From: Sulfitobacter alexandrii
GTDB lineage: Bacteria; Pseudomonadota; Alphaproteobacteria; Rhodobacterales; Rhodobacteraceae
Reading direction: 5' to 3'
DNA length: 64,000 nucleotides
NCBI RefSeq assembly: GCF_001886735.1
Contig: NZ_CP018076.1
Span: 868,001 to 932,000 of the forward strand
Shown: positions 35,682 through 44,682 of the stretch, piece by piece
Layout of the letters: every line of letters begins with the position of its first letter
Numbering within the stretch: position 1 is the first letter of the stretch
The notes under the pieces: generated by a model
Databases searched by the model: none
What the model was told of the DNA's origin: nothing
The model's input: only the letters and a program-made list of their open reading frames with translations
Position numbers and translations under genes: made by a program

Positions 35682-36581
35682 CTATTTTTCGCCGGCTTCG
35701 CCTGCCTGTGCGGCGAGCCAGGCAATGAAGGATCCCAGCGCCGCGCCGGTTTCGCGTTCGCGCGGCCAGACGAGGTAGTAGCTGCCGATGCTCTGGGTCG
35801 TCTGGTCGGACGCGAGCGCGAGCTGCCCGTCGCGCAGATAGGGATCGGCAAAGAAGGTCGGCAGCAGCGCCACCCCCAGACCGTGTATCGCCGCCTGCGC
35901 CATGGTCGAGAACTGATCGAAGACCATGCCCGCCGGCGGGTCGGCATCGACATCGAGCGCGGCAAGCCAGCGCGCCCATCCCCTCGGTCGTGTCTCGAGA
36001 TGCAGGAGCGGATGTTTCAGGATCTCGGCGGCATCGCGTACCGGCGCATCCATCAGCGACGGGGCGCAGACCGGCACGACGGTTTCGGGCATCAGCGGCA
36101 GATAGCTGACGCCGGGCCAGTCCTCGTGCCCGAAATGGATCGCGGCGTCGAAGGTGCTGTCCTGGATCGCGAAGGGTTTCAGCCGGGTGGACAGGTTCAC
36201 CGTCACTTCCGGGTGGCTGCGGGCAAAGTCGCGCAGGCGCGGCGCCAGCCAGTGCATGCCGAACGCGGGCAGGATCGCCAGATTCAGTGCGCCGCCCTGC
36301 GGGTTGGTGCGGGCCGATACGCTGGCCTGCGCCAGCCTGTTCAGCACGTCGCGCACATGACCGACATAGGCGCGGCCCGCTTCCGTCAGGTCCAGCTGCC
36401 TGCCGTTGCGTGCCAGCAGGTCGACGCCAAGCTGGTCTTCCAGCGTCTTGAGCTGGCGGCTGACCGCCGATTGCGTCAGCGACAGCTCTTCGGCCGCGCG
36501 CGTGGCCGACCCCAGCCGCGCCACGGCCTCGAAGGCGAGCAGGGCGGAAATCGAGGGCAGGAAACGACGCGGCGCGATCAT
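35682..36581 (-). CDS. LysR-family regulator (GcvA/GcdR-like)
   Basis: Encodes 299 residues. The N-terminal winged helix reads [34 protein letters not shown], and the effector-binding domain follows from about residue 90. The sequence resembles the GcvA-like branch. It is divergent from glutaryl-CoA dehydrogenase with 100 bases between them, the arrangement known for GcdR-gcdH, so regulation of gcdH by a lysine/tryptophan degradation intermediate is likely. An ATGA-N7-TCAT repeat at 36584-36598 touches its start and may be an autoregulatory site. Confidence 0.87.
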   Translation of the reverse strand: MIAPRRFLPSISALLAFEAVARLGSATRAAEELSLTQSAVSRQLKTLEDQLGVDLLARNGRQLDLTEAGRAYVGHVRDVLNRLAQASVSARTNPQGGALNLAILPAFGMHWLAPRLRDFARSHPEVTVNLSTRLKPFAIQDSTFDAAIHFGHEDWPGVSYLPLMPETVVPVCAPSLMDAPVRDAAEILKHPLLHLETRPRGWARWLAALDVDADPPAGMVFDQFSTMAQAAIHGLGVALLPTFFADPYLRDGQLALASDQTTQSIGSYYLVWPRERETGAALGSFIAWLAAQAGEAGEK

Positions 36582-36583
36582 CT

Positions 36584-36598
36584 ATGACTTTTTCTCAT
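36584..36598. promoter_or_regulatory. Possible LysR operator
   Basis: The inverted repeat ATGA-N7-TCAT lies three bases upstream of the LysR start codon in the divergent promoter region shared with gcdH. This position is usual for LysR autoregulation, but the arms are short. Confidence 0.3.
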
Positions 36599-36681
36599 GC
36601 ATGCAGGACAAAGGAGCGATAGTCATCGGAGGCGGATTTTGCAATACTGGGCGCAACCGCAACCCCTATGGAGGAATTGCC

Positions 36682-37905
36682 ATGAATGCCGAAGCCCCGA
36701 TCCTGCGCGCCAAGGATGCACCCGACCTGGGTACTTTCGACTGGTCCGACCCCTTCCGGCTGGACAGCCAGTTGACCGAAGACGAACGCATGATCCGAGA
36801 TTCCGCGCATGCCTATGCGCAGGAGAAACTGCAGCCGCGCGTCATCGACGCCTTTGCCAACGAGGAAACCGACCCGGAAATCTTCCGCGAGATGGGCGAG
36901 ATGGGCCTGCTGGGCATCACCATCCCCGAGGAATACGGCGGGCTGGGCAGCGGCTATGTCTCTTACGGTCTGGTCGCCCGCGAGGTCGAGCGGGTCGATT
37001 CCGGCTATCGTTCGATGATGTCGGTGCAAGCCAGTCTGGTGATGTACCCGATCTACGCCTATGGCTCGGAAGCGCAGCGCAAGAAATACCTGCCCAAGCT
37101 CTGCACGGGCGAGTGGATCGGCTGTTTCGGCCTGACGGAACCGGATGCCGGTTCGGACCCCGCCGGGATGAAGACCCGTGCCGTGAAGACCGAAAACGGC
37201 TACAAGCTGACCGGCTCCAAGATGTGGATCTCGAACGCGCCGATCGCCGACGTCTGCGTCGTCTGGGCCAAATCCGAAGAGCACGGCGGCAAGATTCGCG
37301 GCTTCGTGCTGGAAAAGGGGATGAAGGGCCTGAGCGCCCCCAAGGTGGGCAACAAGCTCTCCCTGCGCGCCTCGATCACCGGCGAGATCGTCATGGATGG
37401 CGTCGAGGTGGGCGAGGATGCGCTGCTGCCCCATGTTCAGGGGCTGAAAGGCCCGTTCGGCTGCCTCAACCGGGCCCGCTACGGCATTTCCTGGGGGGCC
37501 ATGGGCGCGGCGGAGTTCTGCTGGCACGCCGCGCGTCAGTACGGCCTCGACCGCAAGCAGTTCGGCAAGCCGCTGGCGCAGACGCAGCTTTTCCAGAAGA
37601 AGCTTGCCGACATGATGACCGAAATCTCCCTCGGCCTGCAGGGATCGCTGCAGGTGGGCCGCCTGATGGATCAGGCGAATGCCGCGCCCGAGATGGTCTC
37701 CATCGTCAAGCGCAACAACTGCGGCAAGGCGCTTGAAGTGGCGCGCAATGCCCGCGACATGCATGGCGGCAACGGGATTTCGGGCGAATTCCAGGTCATC
37801 CGGCACATGATGAACCTCGAGACGGTCAATACCTACGAAGGGACCCACGACGTGCATGCGCTGATCCTTGGCCGCGCGCAAACCGGTTTGCAGGCGTTCT
37901 TCTGA
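36682..37905 (+). CDS. gcdH: Glutaryl-CoA dehydrogenase
   Basis: Encodes 407 residues from the ATG at 36682 (GGAGG ribosome site at 36670). The acyl-CoA dehydrogenase fold shows [19 protein letters not shown] near residue 150 and the catalytic Glu in [17 protein letters not shown] near the C-terminus. The N-terminal [17 protein letters not shown] is distinctive for GcdH, which oxidises and decarboxylates glutaryl-CoA to crotonyl-CoA in lysine and tryptophan breakdown. The divergent LysR gene supports this role, and a terminator follows. Confidence 0.93.
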   Translation: MNAEAPILRAKDAPDLGTFDWSDPFRLDSQLTEDERMIRDSAHAYAQEKLQPRVIDAFANEETDPEIFREMGEMGLLGITIPEEYGGLGSGYVSYGLVAREVERVDSGYRSMMSVQASLVMYPIYAYGSEAQRKKYLPKLCTGEWIGCFGLTEPDAGSDPAGMKTRAVKTENGYKLTGSKMWISNAPIADVCVVWAKSEEHGGKIRGFVLEKGMKGLSAPKVGNKLSLRASITGEIVMDGVEVGEDALLPHVQGLKGPFGCLNRARYGISWGAMGAAEFCWHAARQYGLDRKQFGKPLAQTQLFQKKLADMMTEISLGLQGSLQVGRLMDQANAAPEMVSIVKRNNCGKALEVARNARDMHGGNGISGEFQVIRHMMNLETVNTYEGTHDVHALILGRAQTGLQAFF

Positions 37906-37990
37906 AACGCGGACCGGGCTGATTGCCCCGGATCCTCTGCCGGAGATTTCCGCCGAAGATGACATCGGCCCACGCCTGCCGGCGTGGCTC

Positions 37991-38018
37991 AGCGCCCGGG
38001 GAACACCGGGCGCTTTTT
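37991..38018 (+). terminator. Rho-independent terminator after gcdH
   Basis: Nine-base stem AGCGCCCGG / CCGGGCGCT with a six-base loop and five Ts, 86 bases after the stop codon. Confidence 0.87.
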
Positions 38019-38183
38019 CGTGTCTTTGGGTGGGGGTGTCGGCACAATCCCCAGTGCGGTTGGGGCATTTTTGCACCATATTTGGGCAACAAACCAAATT
38101 GTGACCGTTTCATTGCGGTCGTGTTTTGCTTTTGAAAATATTCGTGGGTTAGCCTTAACGCGCAACGCGCAACAGGAGTTCCC

Positions 38184-38729
38184 ATGTTTCGAAATTTTTT
38201 TGCGGCCTGCCTTCTTTCCATTTTCACCCAGCCGGTGCTTGCGGCGGATGTCCTGCCGGAGTGCAGCCGCGCCGGTCCCGGTCTGACCTTCTGCGCCGGC
38301 GCGGATTTCACGCGCATCGACAAGGGGCAGAACAAGGGCATCAGCTACTGGCTGCACCCCAAGGGCTTCATCTCCAAGGTTCTGGCAGAGAAGGGCGGGG
38401 CGCTCACCGTCACGCAGCAGGCCATCGAGGCGCGGATCATCGAGATGATCGATGCGCGCGCCGGGGCGGTCGGGCAGAACTTCGAATTCATCGATCTCGA
38501 CAGCCGGTCGATCAACGGCGCGCCCTTCGGGACGCTGACCTACCGTCTGGCAGGGCCGAACAAGTCGACAACCGTGTTGCACAGCTATGCGGCGCTGAAC
38601 GGTGTGCTGGTGCAGGTGCTCAGCCAGATGTCGCCGCGCAGCACGGCAGAGGATGCCGCCGCCCTGCGCCATGCGCATTTCGCCGCCGTCGGCGCGCTCA
38701 AGCCCATCGGGCCGGAAGCCGAGCTCTGA
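38184..38729 (+). CDS. Secreted protein of unknown function
   Basis: Encodes 181 residues with a signal peptide (MFRNFFAACLLSIFTQPVLAA). The mature part has two nearby cysteines (ECSRAGPGLTFC), then an alpha/beta region with YWLHPKGFISKVL and GTLTYRLAGPNKSTTVLHSYAAL. I recognise no family. Its upstream region is AT-rich near 38100-38150. It converges on the enolase-superfamily gene with only three bases between the stops. Confidence 0.66.
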   Translation: MFRNFFAACLLSIFTQPVLAADVLPECSRAGPGLTFCAGADFTRIDKGQNKGISYWLHPKGFISKVLAEKGGALTVTQQAIEARIIEMIDARAGAVGQNFEFIDLDSRSINGAPFGTLTYRLAGPNKSTTVLHSYAALNGVLVQVLSQMSPRSTAEDAAALRHAHFAAVGALKPIGPEAEL

Positions 38730-38732
38730 CGT

Positions 38733-39965
38733 TCAGTCGCGGGGGGCGGGTGCGCCGCCCTCGAACGCGTTGCCATTGACGTAGTCGCAGGGATCTTCCT
38801 GCATCTGCAGATGCAACCCTGTCCCGGTGTAGGGGTGCGCGCGGGCCAGGTCCTCGTCCACCTCGATCCCGAGTCCGGGAGCCTCCGGCGCGGGGATGAA
38901 GCCTTCCTCGACCCGGATGCTGCTCTTGATCAGCCGGTCGTGGAACGGCGTCTCGATGGTCTCGGCCATCAGCAGGTTCGGGATCGACACGGCGAACTGG
39001 ACGTTGGCGGCCCATTCCACCGGCCCCGCGTAGAGATGCGGCGCCATCTGCGCGTTGTAGACTTCCGCCATCGCCGCGATCTTCTTGGTCTCCCAGATGC
39101 CGCCCGAACGCCCCAGTGCGGGCTGCAGGATCGTGGCGGCGCCCGCGCGCAACAGCGGGGCGAACTCGGCCTTTGTCGTCAGCCGTTCGCCGGTGGCGAT
39201 CGGGATGCCCACGGCCCCCGCGACCTGCGCCATCTGCGCCACGTTGTCGGGTGGCACCGGTTCCTCGTACCACAGCGGCGCATAGGGCGCGATCGCCTGG
39301 CCCAGGCGGATCGCGCCGGCGGTGGTGAACTGGCCGTGCGTGCCGAACAGCAGGTCGGCCCTGTCGCCCACGGCCTCTCGGATCGCCGCGCAAAAGGCGA
39401 CGGACTGGGTGATATCGCTCATCGCGGGCATGTGGCCGCCGCGCATTGTATAGGGTCCGGCGGGGTCGAACTTCACCGCTGTGTAGCCTCGGGCGACACA
39501 GTCCGCGGCCGCCTCGGCGGCCATCTCGGGCGAGGTCCAGAAGTCGGCAAGCGGATGCCCGGGCAGGGGATAGAGATAAGTATAGGCGCGGACGCGGTCG
39601 TTCATGCGCCCGCCGATCAGCGCATGCACCGGGCGGTCGCGGTCCTTGCCCAGGATGTCCCAGCAGGCGATCTCCAGCCCCGAGAACGCCCCCATGACCG
39701 TCAGGTCGGGCCGCTGCGTGAACCCGCTGGAATAGACCCGCCGGAACATCAGCTCGATGTTCTCGGGGTTCTCCCCGGCCATGTGCCGCTCGAAGACGTC
39801 CGCGATGACCGCCCGCATCGCCTCAGGCCCGACGGAGGCGGCATAGCATTCGCCCCAGCCGGTGATGCCGGTATCCGTGGTCACCTTCACCAGGATCCAG
39901 TACCGCCCGCCCCAGCCGGGCGCCGGGGGCGCGGTGACGATGATATCAAGATCGGCCAGCTTCAT
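38733..39965 (-). CDS. Enolase-superfamily (mandelate racemase-like) enzyme
   Basis: Encodes 410 residues. The N-terminal capping domain (ITGWGECYAASVGPEAM) and barrel (GLEIACWDILGKDRDRPVHALIGG, then YEEPVPPDN and TGERLTTKAEF) are typical of mandelate racemase/sugar-acid dehydratases. The Glu of YEEP and of GER fit the second and third metal ligands. The region of the first ligand reads LLFGTHGQF, with no obvious Asp or Glu. It probably dehydrates a sugar acid. The RBS of this gene (AAGAAGG) is part of the dispersed element at 39976-39999. Confidence 0.82.
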   Translation of the reverse strand: MKLADLDIIVTAPPAPGWGGRYWILVKVTTDTGITGWGECYAASVGPEAMRAVIADVFERHMAGENPENIELMFRRVYSSGFTQRPDLTVMGAFSGLEIACWDILGKDRDRPVHALIGGRMNDRVRAYTYLYPLPGHPLADFWTSPEMAAEAAADCVARGYTAVKFDPAGPYTMRGGHMPAMSDITQSVAFCAAIREAVGDRADLLFGTHGQFTTAGAIRLGQAIAPYAPLWYEEPVPPDNVAQMAQVAGAVGIPIATGERLTTKAEFAPLLRAGAATILQPALGRSGGIWETKKIAAMAEVYNAQMAPHLYAGPVEWAANVQFAVSIPNLLMAETIETPFHDRLIKSSIRVEEGFIPAPEAPGLGIEVDEDLARAHPYTGTGLHLQMQEDPCDYVNGNAFEGGAPAPRD

Positions 39966-39975
39966 GCCTTCAATC

Positions 39976-39999
39976 CTTCTTTATGCCCCAAATACCTCC
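39976..39999 (-). repeat. Dispersed intergenic element, copy 3
   Basis: On the minus strand: GGAGGTATTTGGGGCATAAA then GAAG, preceded by a strong G/C-run hairpin (39999-40025). It lies between the alcohol dehydrogenase stop and the enolase-superfamily start, so its AAGAAGG end supplies that gene's ribosome site while the hairpin may end or attenuate the upstream transcript. Confidence 0.62.
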
Positions 40000-40031
40000 G
40001 GGGGGTCCGGGGGGCTGGCCCCCCGGGGCGC

Positions 40032-41120
40032 TCACCGATCGAACAGGATCACGTTGCGCCGTGCCGCGCCGGTCTTGGTGTCGGCGATGGCCTCGTTGAT
40101 CTGGTCAAGCGACCAGCGGCCCGAAATCAGTTCGTCCAGCTTCAGACGCCCTTGCAGGTACAGGTCCACCATCCAGGGAATATCCCGCTGGATCACCACG
40201 TCCCCCATCTTGGAGCCGACCATGCCCTGGCCCATGAAGGCCATCGTCACCGGCTCGTAAGACGACATGCCGCCGGAATGCGGCATGCCGACCATGATCA
40301 CCTTGCCGCCCCAGGCGAGATAGCGGGGCGCCGCGTCATAGGCCGGGATCGCGCCCACGGTGACGATCACCGCGTCGGCGCCGCGGCCCATCGCCTTCTG
40401 CGCCGCGCGCCATGGTTTCGGATCGCTGGCGAGAACCCCGTCGGTGGCACCGAACTCCTTGGCCACGGCCAGCTTTTCCTCGCTCATGTCCACCGCGACG
40501 ATACGGCGGGCGCCCGCGATCCGCGCGCCCTGTATGGCGTTCAGACCGACCCCGCCCGCGCCGATCACCACCACGTCCTGCCCGGCGCGCAGCCCGGCGG
40601 CATTCACCACCGCGCCGACGCCGGTGATCACGCCGCAGGCGATCAGGGCCGCGGCGTCCTTGGGAATATCCTCGCTGATCTTCACGACCTGCGCCTGTTC
40701 CACCACGACCTTCTGGGCAAAGGCGCCCGATGCCATGGCCTGGTGCAGCGTGCCGCCGTCCGCGGTCTTGAGCGGCCCCTTGTCCCCGTCATAGGGCGTC
40801 TCGCAAACGGTCGGGCTGCCGCTGGCGCAATTGGGGCAGGTCCCGCAGGCCCGGATGAGGGTCACCACCACGCTGTCGCCCGCCGCCAATCCCTGCACGC
40901 CCGGCCCGACGGCCGAAATGCGCCCCGCTGCCTCGTGGCCGTAGACCGCCGGCAGCGTGCCGCCCCAGGCGCCTTCGGCAAAGGAGATGTCCGAGTGACA
41001 GATCGCCACGGCATCCAGCGTGACCTCGACCTCGGTGCCCTCGGGCGCGCGAAGCTGGACCTCCTCGATCACGAGGGGGGCACCGAATTCATGGGCGACT
41101 GCGGCTTTGATCATTTGCAC
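40032..41120 (-). CDS. Zinc-dependent alcohol dehydrogenase
   Basis: About 362 residues from the GTG at 41120 (AAGGA at good spacing); the ATG six bases later (MIKAAV) is the alternative. Catalytic zinc ligands lie in AICHSD near residue 39 and GHEAAG near residue 61. The structural-zinc cysteines are in RACGTCPNC and PTVCETP. The NAD loop VIGAGGVGLNAIQGA starts near residue 185. It oxidises an alcohol or thiol adduct. It lies upstream of and on the same strand as the sugar-acid dehydratase-like gene, separated by the hairpin element. Confidence 0.9.
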   Translation of the reverse strand: MQMIKAAVAHEFGAPLVIEEVQLRAPEGTEVEVTLDAVAICHSDISFAEGAWGGTLPAVYGHEAAGRISAVGPGVQGLAAGDSVVVTLIRACGTCPNCASGSPTVCETPYDGDKGPLKTADGGTLHQAMASGAFAQKVVVEQAQVVKISEDIPKDAAALIACGVITGVGAVVNAAGLRAGQDVVVIGAGGVGLNAIQGARIAGARRIVAVDMSEEKLAVAKEFGATDGVLASDPKPWRAAQKAMGRGADAVIVTVGAIPAYDAAPRYLAWGGKVIMVGMPHSGGMSSYEPVTMAFMGQGMVGSKMGDVVIQRDIPWMVDLYLQGRLKLDELISGRWSLDQINEAIADTKTGAARRNVILFDR

Positions 41121-41221
41121 GGGAGAATCCTTTCCGGTGGGCCTTTGACAGGGCGTTCGCGCGTCAGCCTGAACCGGAACGGGCTTGTGAAGCAACCGGG
41201 GAATTGCCGGTGGCGGTGGCT

Positions 41222-42427
41222 TTACGCTGCGTCGGTTCGCACAGCGGGACGGACGAACAGGGCCAGTGCCGCGACGGTCAGGCACATCGCGACCAGGAAG
41301 GGGGCACCGGGCAGATAGAACGGCGTGTCGCGGTGGGTGAATGCCGCAAAGGTCCAGGTCATCGCAAGGGGAGACAGAATCATCGCCAGAGATGCGGCCG
41401 AGGTCAGCGCGCCCTGCAGTTCACCCTGCGCATCCGCGGCAACGCGCTGCGACATGATCCCCTGCAACGCGGGCGGGATCACGCCCGCCAGCGCGGCCAG
41501 CGGCGTCAGCAACAGGGCAACCGGACCGGAGGCGATGATCCCGAGCGCGCCGTAGGCCGCGACGGCAAAGACATGGCCGGCGACCACCGTGCCGCGCTCG
41601 CCCCACCAGCGCAGCGCCAGGCGGATCGCACCACCCTGCACCAGCGCCATGACCGCGCCGAACAGGCCCAGCGAGAGTCCGATCAGCGCGGGCGTCCAGC
41701 CGAACCGTTCCTGCCCGAAGTAGGACCAGACCGAGGGGTAGACGGCAAAGGCGACGTGGTAGAAGAAATAGACCAGCAGCAGCTGCCGGACCCCCGGCAG
41801 CCGGTCGAGGTTGCGCAGCACGCCCAGCGGGTTGGCCCGCCGCCATTCGAAGGCGCGGCGGTGTTCCGGTCGCACGGTCTCGTGCAGCACCACCCAGCCA
41901 AGCACGACATTGGCCGTGGCAAGGCCCGCAGCGGCCCAGAAAGGGGCGCGGGTGCCGTATTCCGCCAGCATCCCGCCGATCAGCGGTCCGAGCACGAAAC
42001 CCGCGCCGAAACTGGCCCCGATCAGCCCGAAATTGCGCGTGCGGTCCCGGGGCGTGGAGATATCCGCCATGTAGGCCGCGGCGGTGCCCTGCGTCGCCGC
42101 GGTGATGCCCCCCACCAGCCGGCCCGCGAGGAGGAGCCAGATGCTGCCCGCCAGCGCCATGACGACGTAATCCATCGCCATGACCCCCAGCGAGACGAGC
42201 AGGACCGGCCGCCGTCCGAACCGGTCGGACAGGCTGCCGAGAGCCGGGCCGCAGAGGAACTGCATCGCCGCGAAACTGGTTGCGAGAACGCCGCCCCAGA
42301 CCGCCGCCTCTGCCAGTGTGCCGTCCTGCACCTCGCGGATCAGGTCGGGCATCACCGGCACCATCAGGCCGATGCCCATGGCATCGATCAGCACTGTCAG
42401 CATGATGAACAGCGCGGCCGGTTTCAT
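41222..42427 (-). CDS. MFS transporter, tetracycline-resistance (Tet)-like
   Basis: About 401 residues from the ATG at 42427. It has twelve helices; LIDAMGIGLMVPVMPDLI at the start and GSLSDRFGRRPVLL near residue 57 are typical of the TetA-like drug:H+ antiporters. It begins only four bases after the pcaB stop, so it is in the pca transcription unit, which makes transport of an aromatic acid or intermediate as plausible as drug export. Confidence 0.87.
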   Translation of the reverse strand: MKPAALFIMLTVLIDAMGIGLMVPVMPDLIREVQDGTLAEAAVWGGVLATSFAAMQFLCGPALGSLSDRFGRRPVLLVSLGVMAMDYVVMALAGSIWLLLAGRLVGGITAATQGTAAAYMADISTPRDRTRNFGLIGASFGAGFVLGPLIGGMLAEYGTRAPFWAAAGLATANVVLGWVVLHETVRPEHRRAFEWRRANPLGVLRNLDRLPGVRQLLLVYFFYHVAFAVYPSVWSYFGQERFGWTPALIGLSLGLFGAVMALVQGGAIRLALRWWGERGTVVAGHVFAVAAYGALGIIASGPVALLLTPLAALAGVIPPALQGIMSQRVAADAQGELQGALTSAASLAMILSPLAMTWTFAAFTHRDTPFYLPGAPFLVAMCLTVAALALFVRPAVRTDAA

Positions 42428-42431
42428 CCCG

Positions 42432-43757
42432 TCAGAGCGCCCGCGCACGGGCGGCAAAGCGCTCGGCCTCGCGCGGGGCATCGCCGGTCCCCGAGCCGGG
42501 CGCAAAGACCCCGGGGTCAAGCTGGGGGTAATCCGCCAGCGCAAGGGATTCTAGCGGCGTGCGCTTGTCGAGCGCATCGAGGCAAAGCGCCTTCGTCACC
42601 TTCTGCGCCTCGGGGCGCGGCATGAACTCGGCGAGGGCAAAGCTCAGTGCCTCGGCATGGATCAGCCCAAGGCCGCTGTCCAGATTGGCCTGCATCCGAA
42701 GGGGGCGCGGCACCAGCCCGGCGGTCACCGCCTTGGCATGGGACAGCGCCGCCGCCAGCGACAGGCACAGCTGCGGCAGAACCAGCCATTCGGTGAACCA
42801 TGCGGCGCCGTCGCGCTGGTGCTGGTGCGCCGCGCCCGTCTGTAGCCCGGCACGCAACCCGGTGAACTGCTGCCCGAGCGCCACCAGCGCCGAGGGCGCA
42901 ACCGGGTTTTGCTTTTGCGGCATGGTCGATGACGATCCCCCCGAGCCGAGCGCAACCTCCTGCGTGTCGCTGCCCGAAAGCGCGATCAGGCTTTGGCCCA
43001 TGTGCGCCAGCGCCGCCATGACCTGACCCTGCCAGTCGGCGATGCGCAGGATCGGCGTGCGGTCGGTGTGCCAGCTGCGCCGCGGATCGCCAAGCCCCAG
43101 TGCCTCGGCCAGCGCCGCGCGGGTGGCTGCGGGATCCGGCCCCAGCGCCGACCCGGTGCCGGACGCCCCCGACAGGGAAACCCACAGCGCCGACGCGCGC
43201 AGTGCCTCCAGCCCCGCCAGCGCGTCCAGCAGGGGCGAGCCGAACTGTGCCAGAACCGCGCCCCATGTCGTCGGGGTGGCATGCTGGCCGTAGGTCCGCG
43301 CCGGCATCGGCAGGTCCGCATGTTCGGCGGCCTGGGCGCCCAGCGTCGACACGATCTCTTTCAGTTCGCTTTCCGCGAGTGCCAGGGCCTGCCGGAGACG
43401 CAGCATCAGACCGGTATCGACGATGTCCTGACTGGTGGCGCCCCAGTGGACGTATTGCGCATGTTCCGGCGCCTGCATTTCCGACCGGAAAGCGCGCACA
43501 AGGGCAGGCACGGGCACCCCGTTCTGCCCGGTTTCTGCCGCCAGTGCACCGGGATCCACGGCAATTTCCAGCGAGGCGCGGTGGATCGCGGCGGCCGAAA
43601 GCTCGGGGATGATGCCCTGCGCGCCCTGCACCTTGGCCAGAGCGCCCTCGACCAGCAGCATGGCGCGGACGGCGGCGCTGTCGGTGAACAGACGCCCGGC
43701 CTCGCCCGGATCGAAAAGCCGCCCGAAGAGCGCGGAATCGAAGACCGACGCGGCCAT
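42432..43757 (-). CDS. pcaB: 3-carboxy-cis,cis-muconate cycloisomerase
   Basis: Encodes 441 residues. It belongs to the fumarase/aspartase superfamily, with the signature SSTMPQKQNPVAPSAL near residue 277 (Ser as catalytic base) and YVHWGATSQDIVDTGLM near residue 101. It closes the ring of 3-carboxymuconate in the protocatechuate branch of the beta-ketoadipate pathway. pcaD lies 45 bases upstream on the same strand. The genes for the dioxygenase (pcaH, pcaG) and decarboxylase (pcaC), often between them in relatives, are not here. Confidence 0.91.
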   Translation of the reverse strand: MAASVFDSALFGRLFDPGEAGRLFTDSAAVRAMLLVEGALAKVQGAQGIIPELSAAAIHRASLEIAVDPGALAAETGQNGVPVPALVRAFRSEMQAPEHAQYVHWGATSQDIVDTGLMLRLRQALALAESELKEIVSTLGAQAAEHADLPMPARTYGQHATPTTWGAVLAQFGSPLLDALAGLEALRASALWVSLSGASGTGSALGPDPAATRAALAEALGLGDPRRSWHTDRTPILRIADWQGQVMAALAHMGQSLIALSGSDTQEVALGSGGSSSTMPQKQNPVAPSALVALGQQFTGLRAGLQTGAAHQHQRDGAAWFTEWLVLPQLCLSLAAALSHAKAVTAGLVPRPLRMQANLDSGLGLIHAEALSFALAEFMPRPEAQKVTKALCLDALDKRTPLESLALADYPQLDPGVFAPGSGTGDAPREAERFAARARAL

Positions 43758-43802
43758 CAGTATGGTCCCTGTCCGCGGGATGCCGGGCGCGGGCTTGCCG
43801 GT

Positions 43803-44591
43803 TCAGACATGGCCGACCCCTTTCAGGAAATCCGTCAGCACGCGCGCGTACTCCTCGGGCTGTTCGACACAAGGAAGATGACCCGCCTTGCGGATCAGGT
43901 GGAACTTGGACGCCGGGATCAACTCGACGGTCTCGCGCACCAGATCGGGCGGGGTGGAGCCGTCGTCCGACCCGGCGATGCCCAGCACCGGCAGGCGCAG
44001 GGCGGCGGTCGGGGTATAGAAATCCGTGCCCGAGATCGCGGCAGAACACCCGGCATAGCCCGCGTCCTCGCCACGCACCAGCATGTTGCGCCACAGTTCG
44101 AGTTCCGGGCGCGCGCGGAAACCGGGAGAGAACCAGCGTTCCATCACCGCGTCGGCGAGGCTTTCGACGCCGCCGGCTTCCACTGCCGCGATGCGCTCGG
44201 ACCACATGTCGGGATTGCCGATCTTGGCGGCGGTGTTGCTCAGGACCATGGCGCGGATCAGGTCCAGACGTTTGGTGGCCAGCCCCTGCGCGATCATGCC
44301 ACCGATGGAAAGACCGACGAAGACACATTGGCGCACTTCCAGAAAGTCCAGCAGCCGTTCCACGTCGGTGATCAGCGCCCCCATGGAATAGGGCGCCGGC
44401 GGGCAGGACGACAGCCCATGCCCCCGCTTGTCGTATCGGATGATCCGAAGACCCTCGGGCAGAAGCGGCAGGATCGGATCCCAAAGCCGCATGTCGGTGC
44501 CGAGCGAGTTGGCAAAGACGACCGGTGCACCGTCGCGGGGGCCGTCCGCGCGGTAGTGCAGGCGCACGTCGCCGGTATCGTAGATTTTCAT
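43803..44591 (-). CDS. pcaD: 3-oxoadipate enol-lactonase
   Basis: Encodes 262 residues, an alpha/beta-hydrolase fold with the nucleophile elbow GLSIGG near residue 93, Asp in GSDDGSTPP near residue 210, and His in KAGHLPCVEQPEEY near residue 239. YDKRGHGLS is typical of PcaD. It hydrolyses beta-ketoadipate enol-lactone to beta-ketoadipate. It is followed by pcaB and the Tet-like MFS gene in the same direction, and no PcaQ-type regulator is adjacent. Confidence 0.9.
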   Translation of the reverse strand: MKIYDTGDVRLHYRADGPRDGAPVVFANSLGTDMRLWDPILPLLPEGLRIIRYDKRGHGLSSCPPAPYSMGALITDVERLLDFLEVRQCVFVGLSIGGMIAQGLATKRLDLIRAMVLSNTAAKIGNPDMWSERIAAVEAGGVESLADAVMERWFSPGFRARPELELWRNMLVRGEDAGYAGCSAAISGTDFYTPTAALRLPVLGIAGSDDGSTPPDLVRETVELIPASKFHLIRKAGHLPCVEQPEEYARVLTDFLKGVGHV

Positions 44592-44682
44592 GTCGGGTCT
44601 CCGTTCTGGTGCATGGGTGCCGGGTGCCGCGCGACGGCCCGAGGCGGGGCGTCGCGGGTGGGGCAGGCGGGGGTGCAGCCGG

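Noticed and set aside
41421..41846. Arg/Ala/Gly-rich minus-strand ORF overlapping the Tet-like transporter
   Set aside because: Out-of-frame shadow of the transporter gene.
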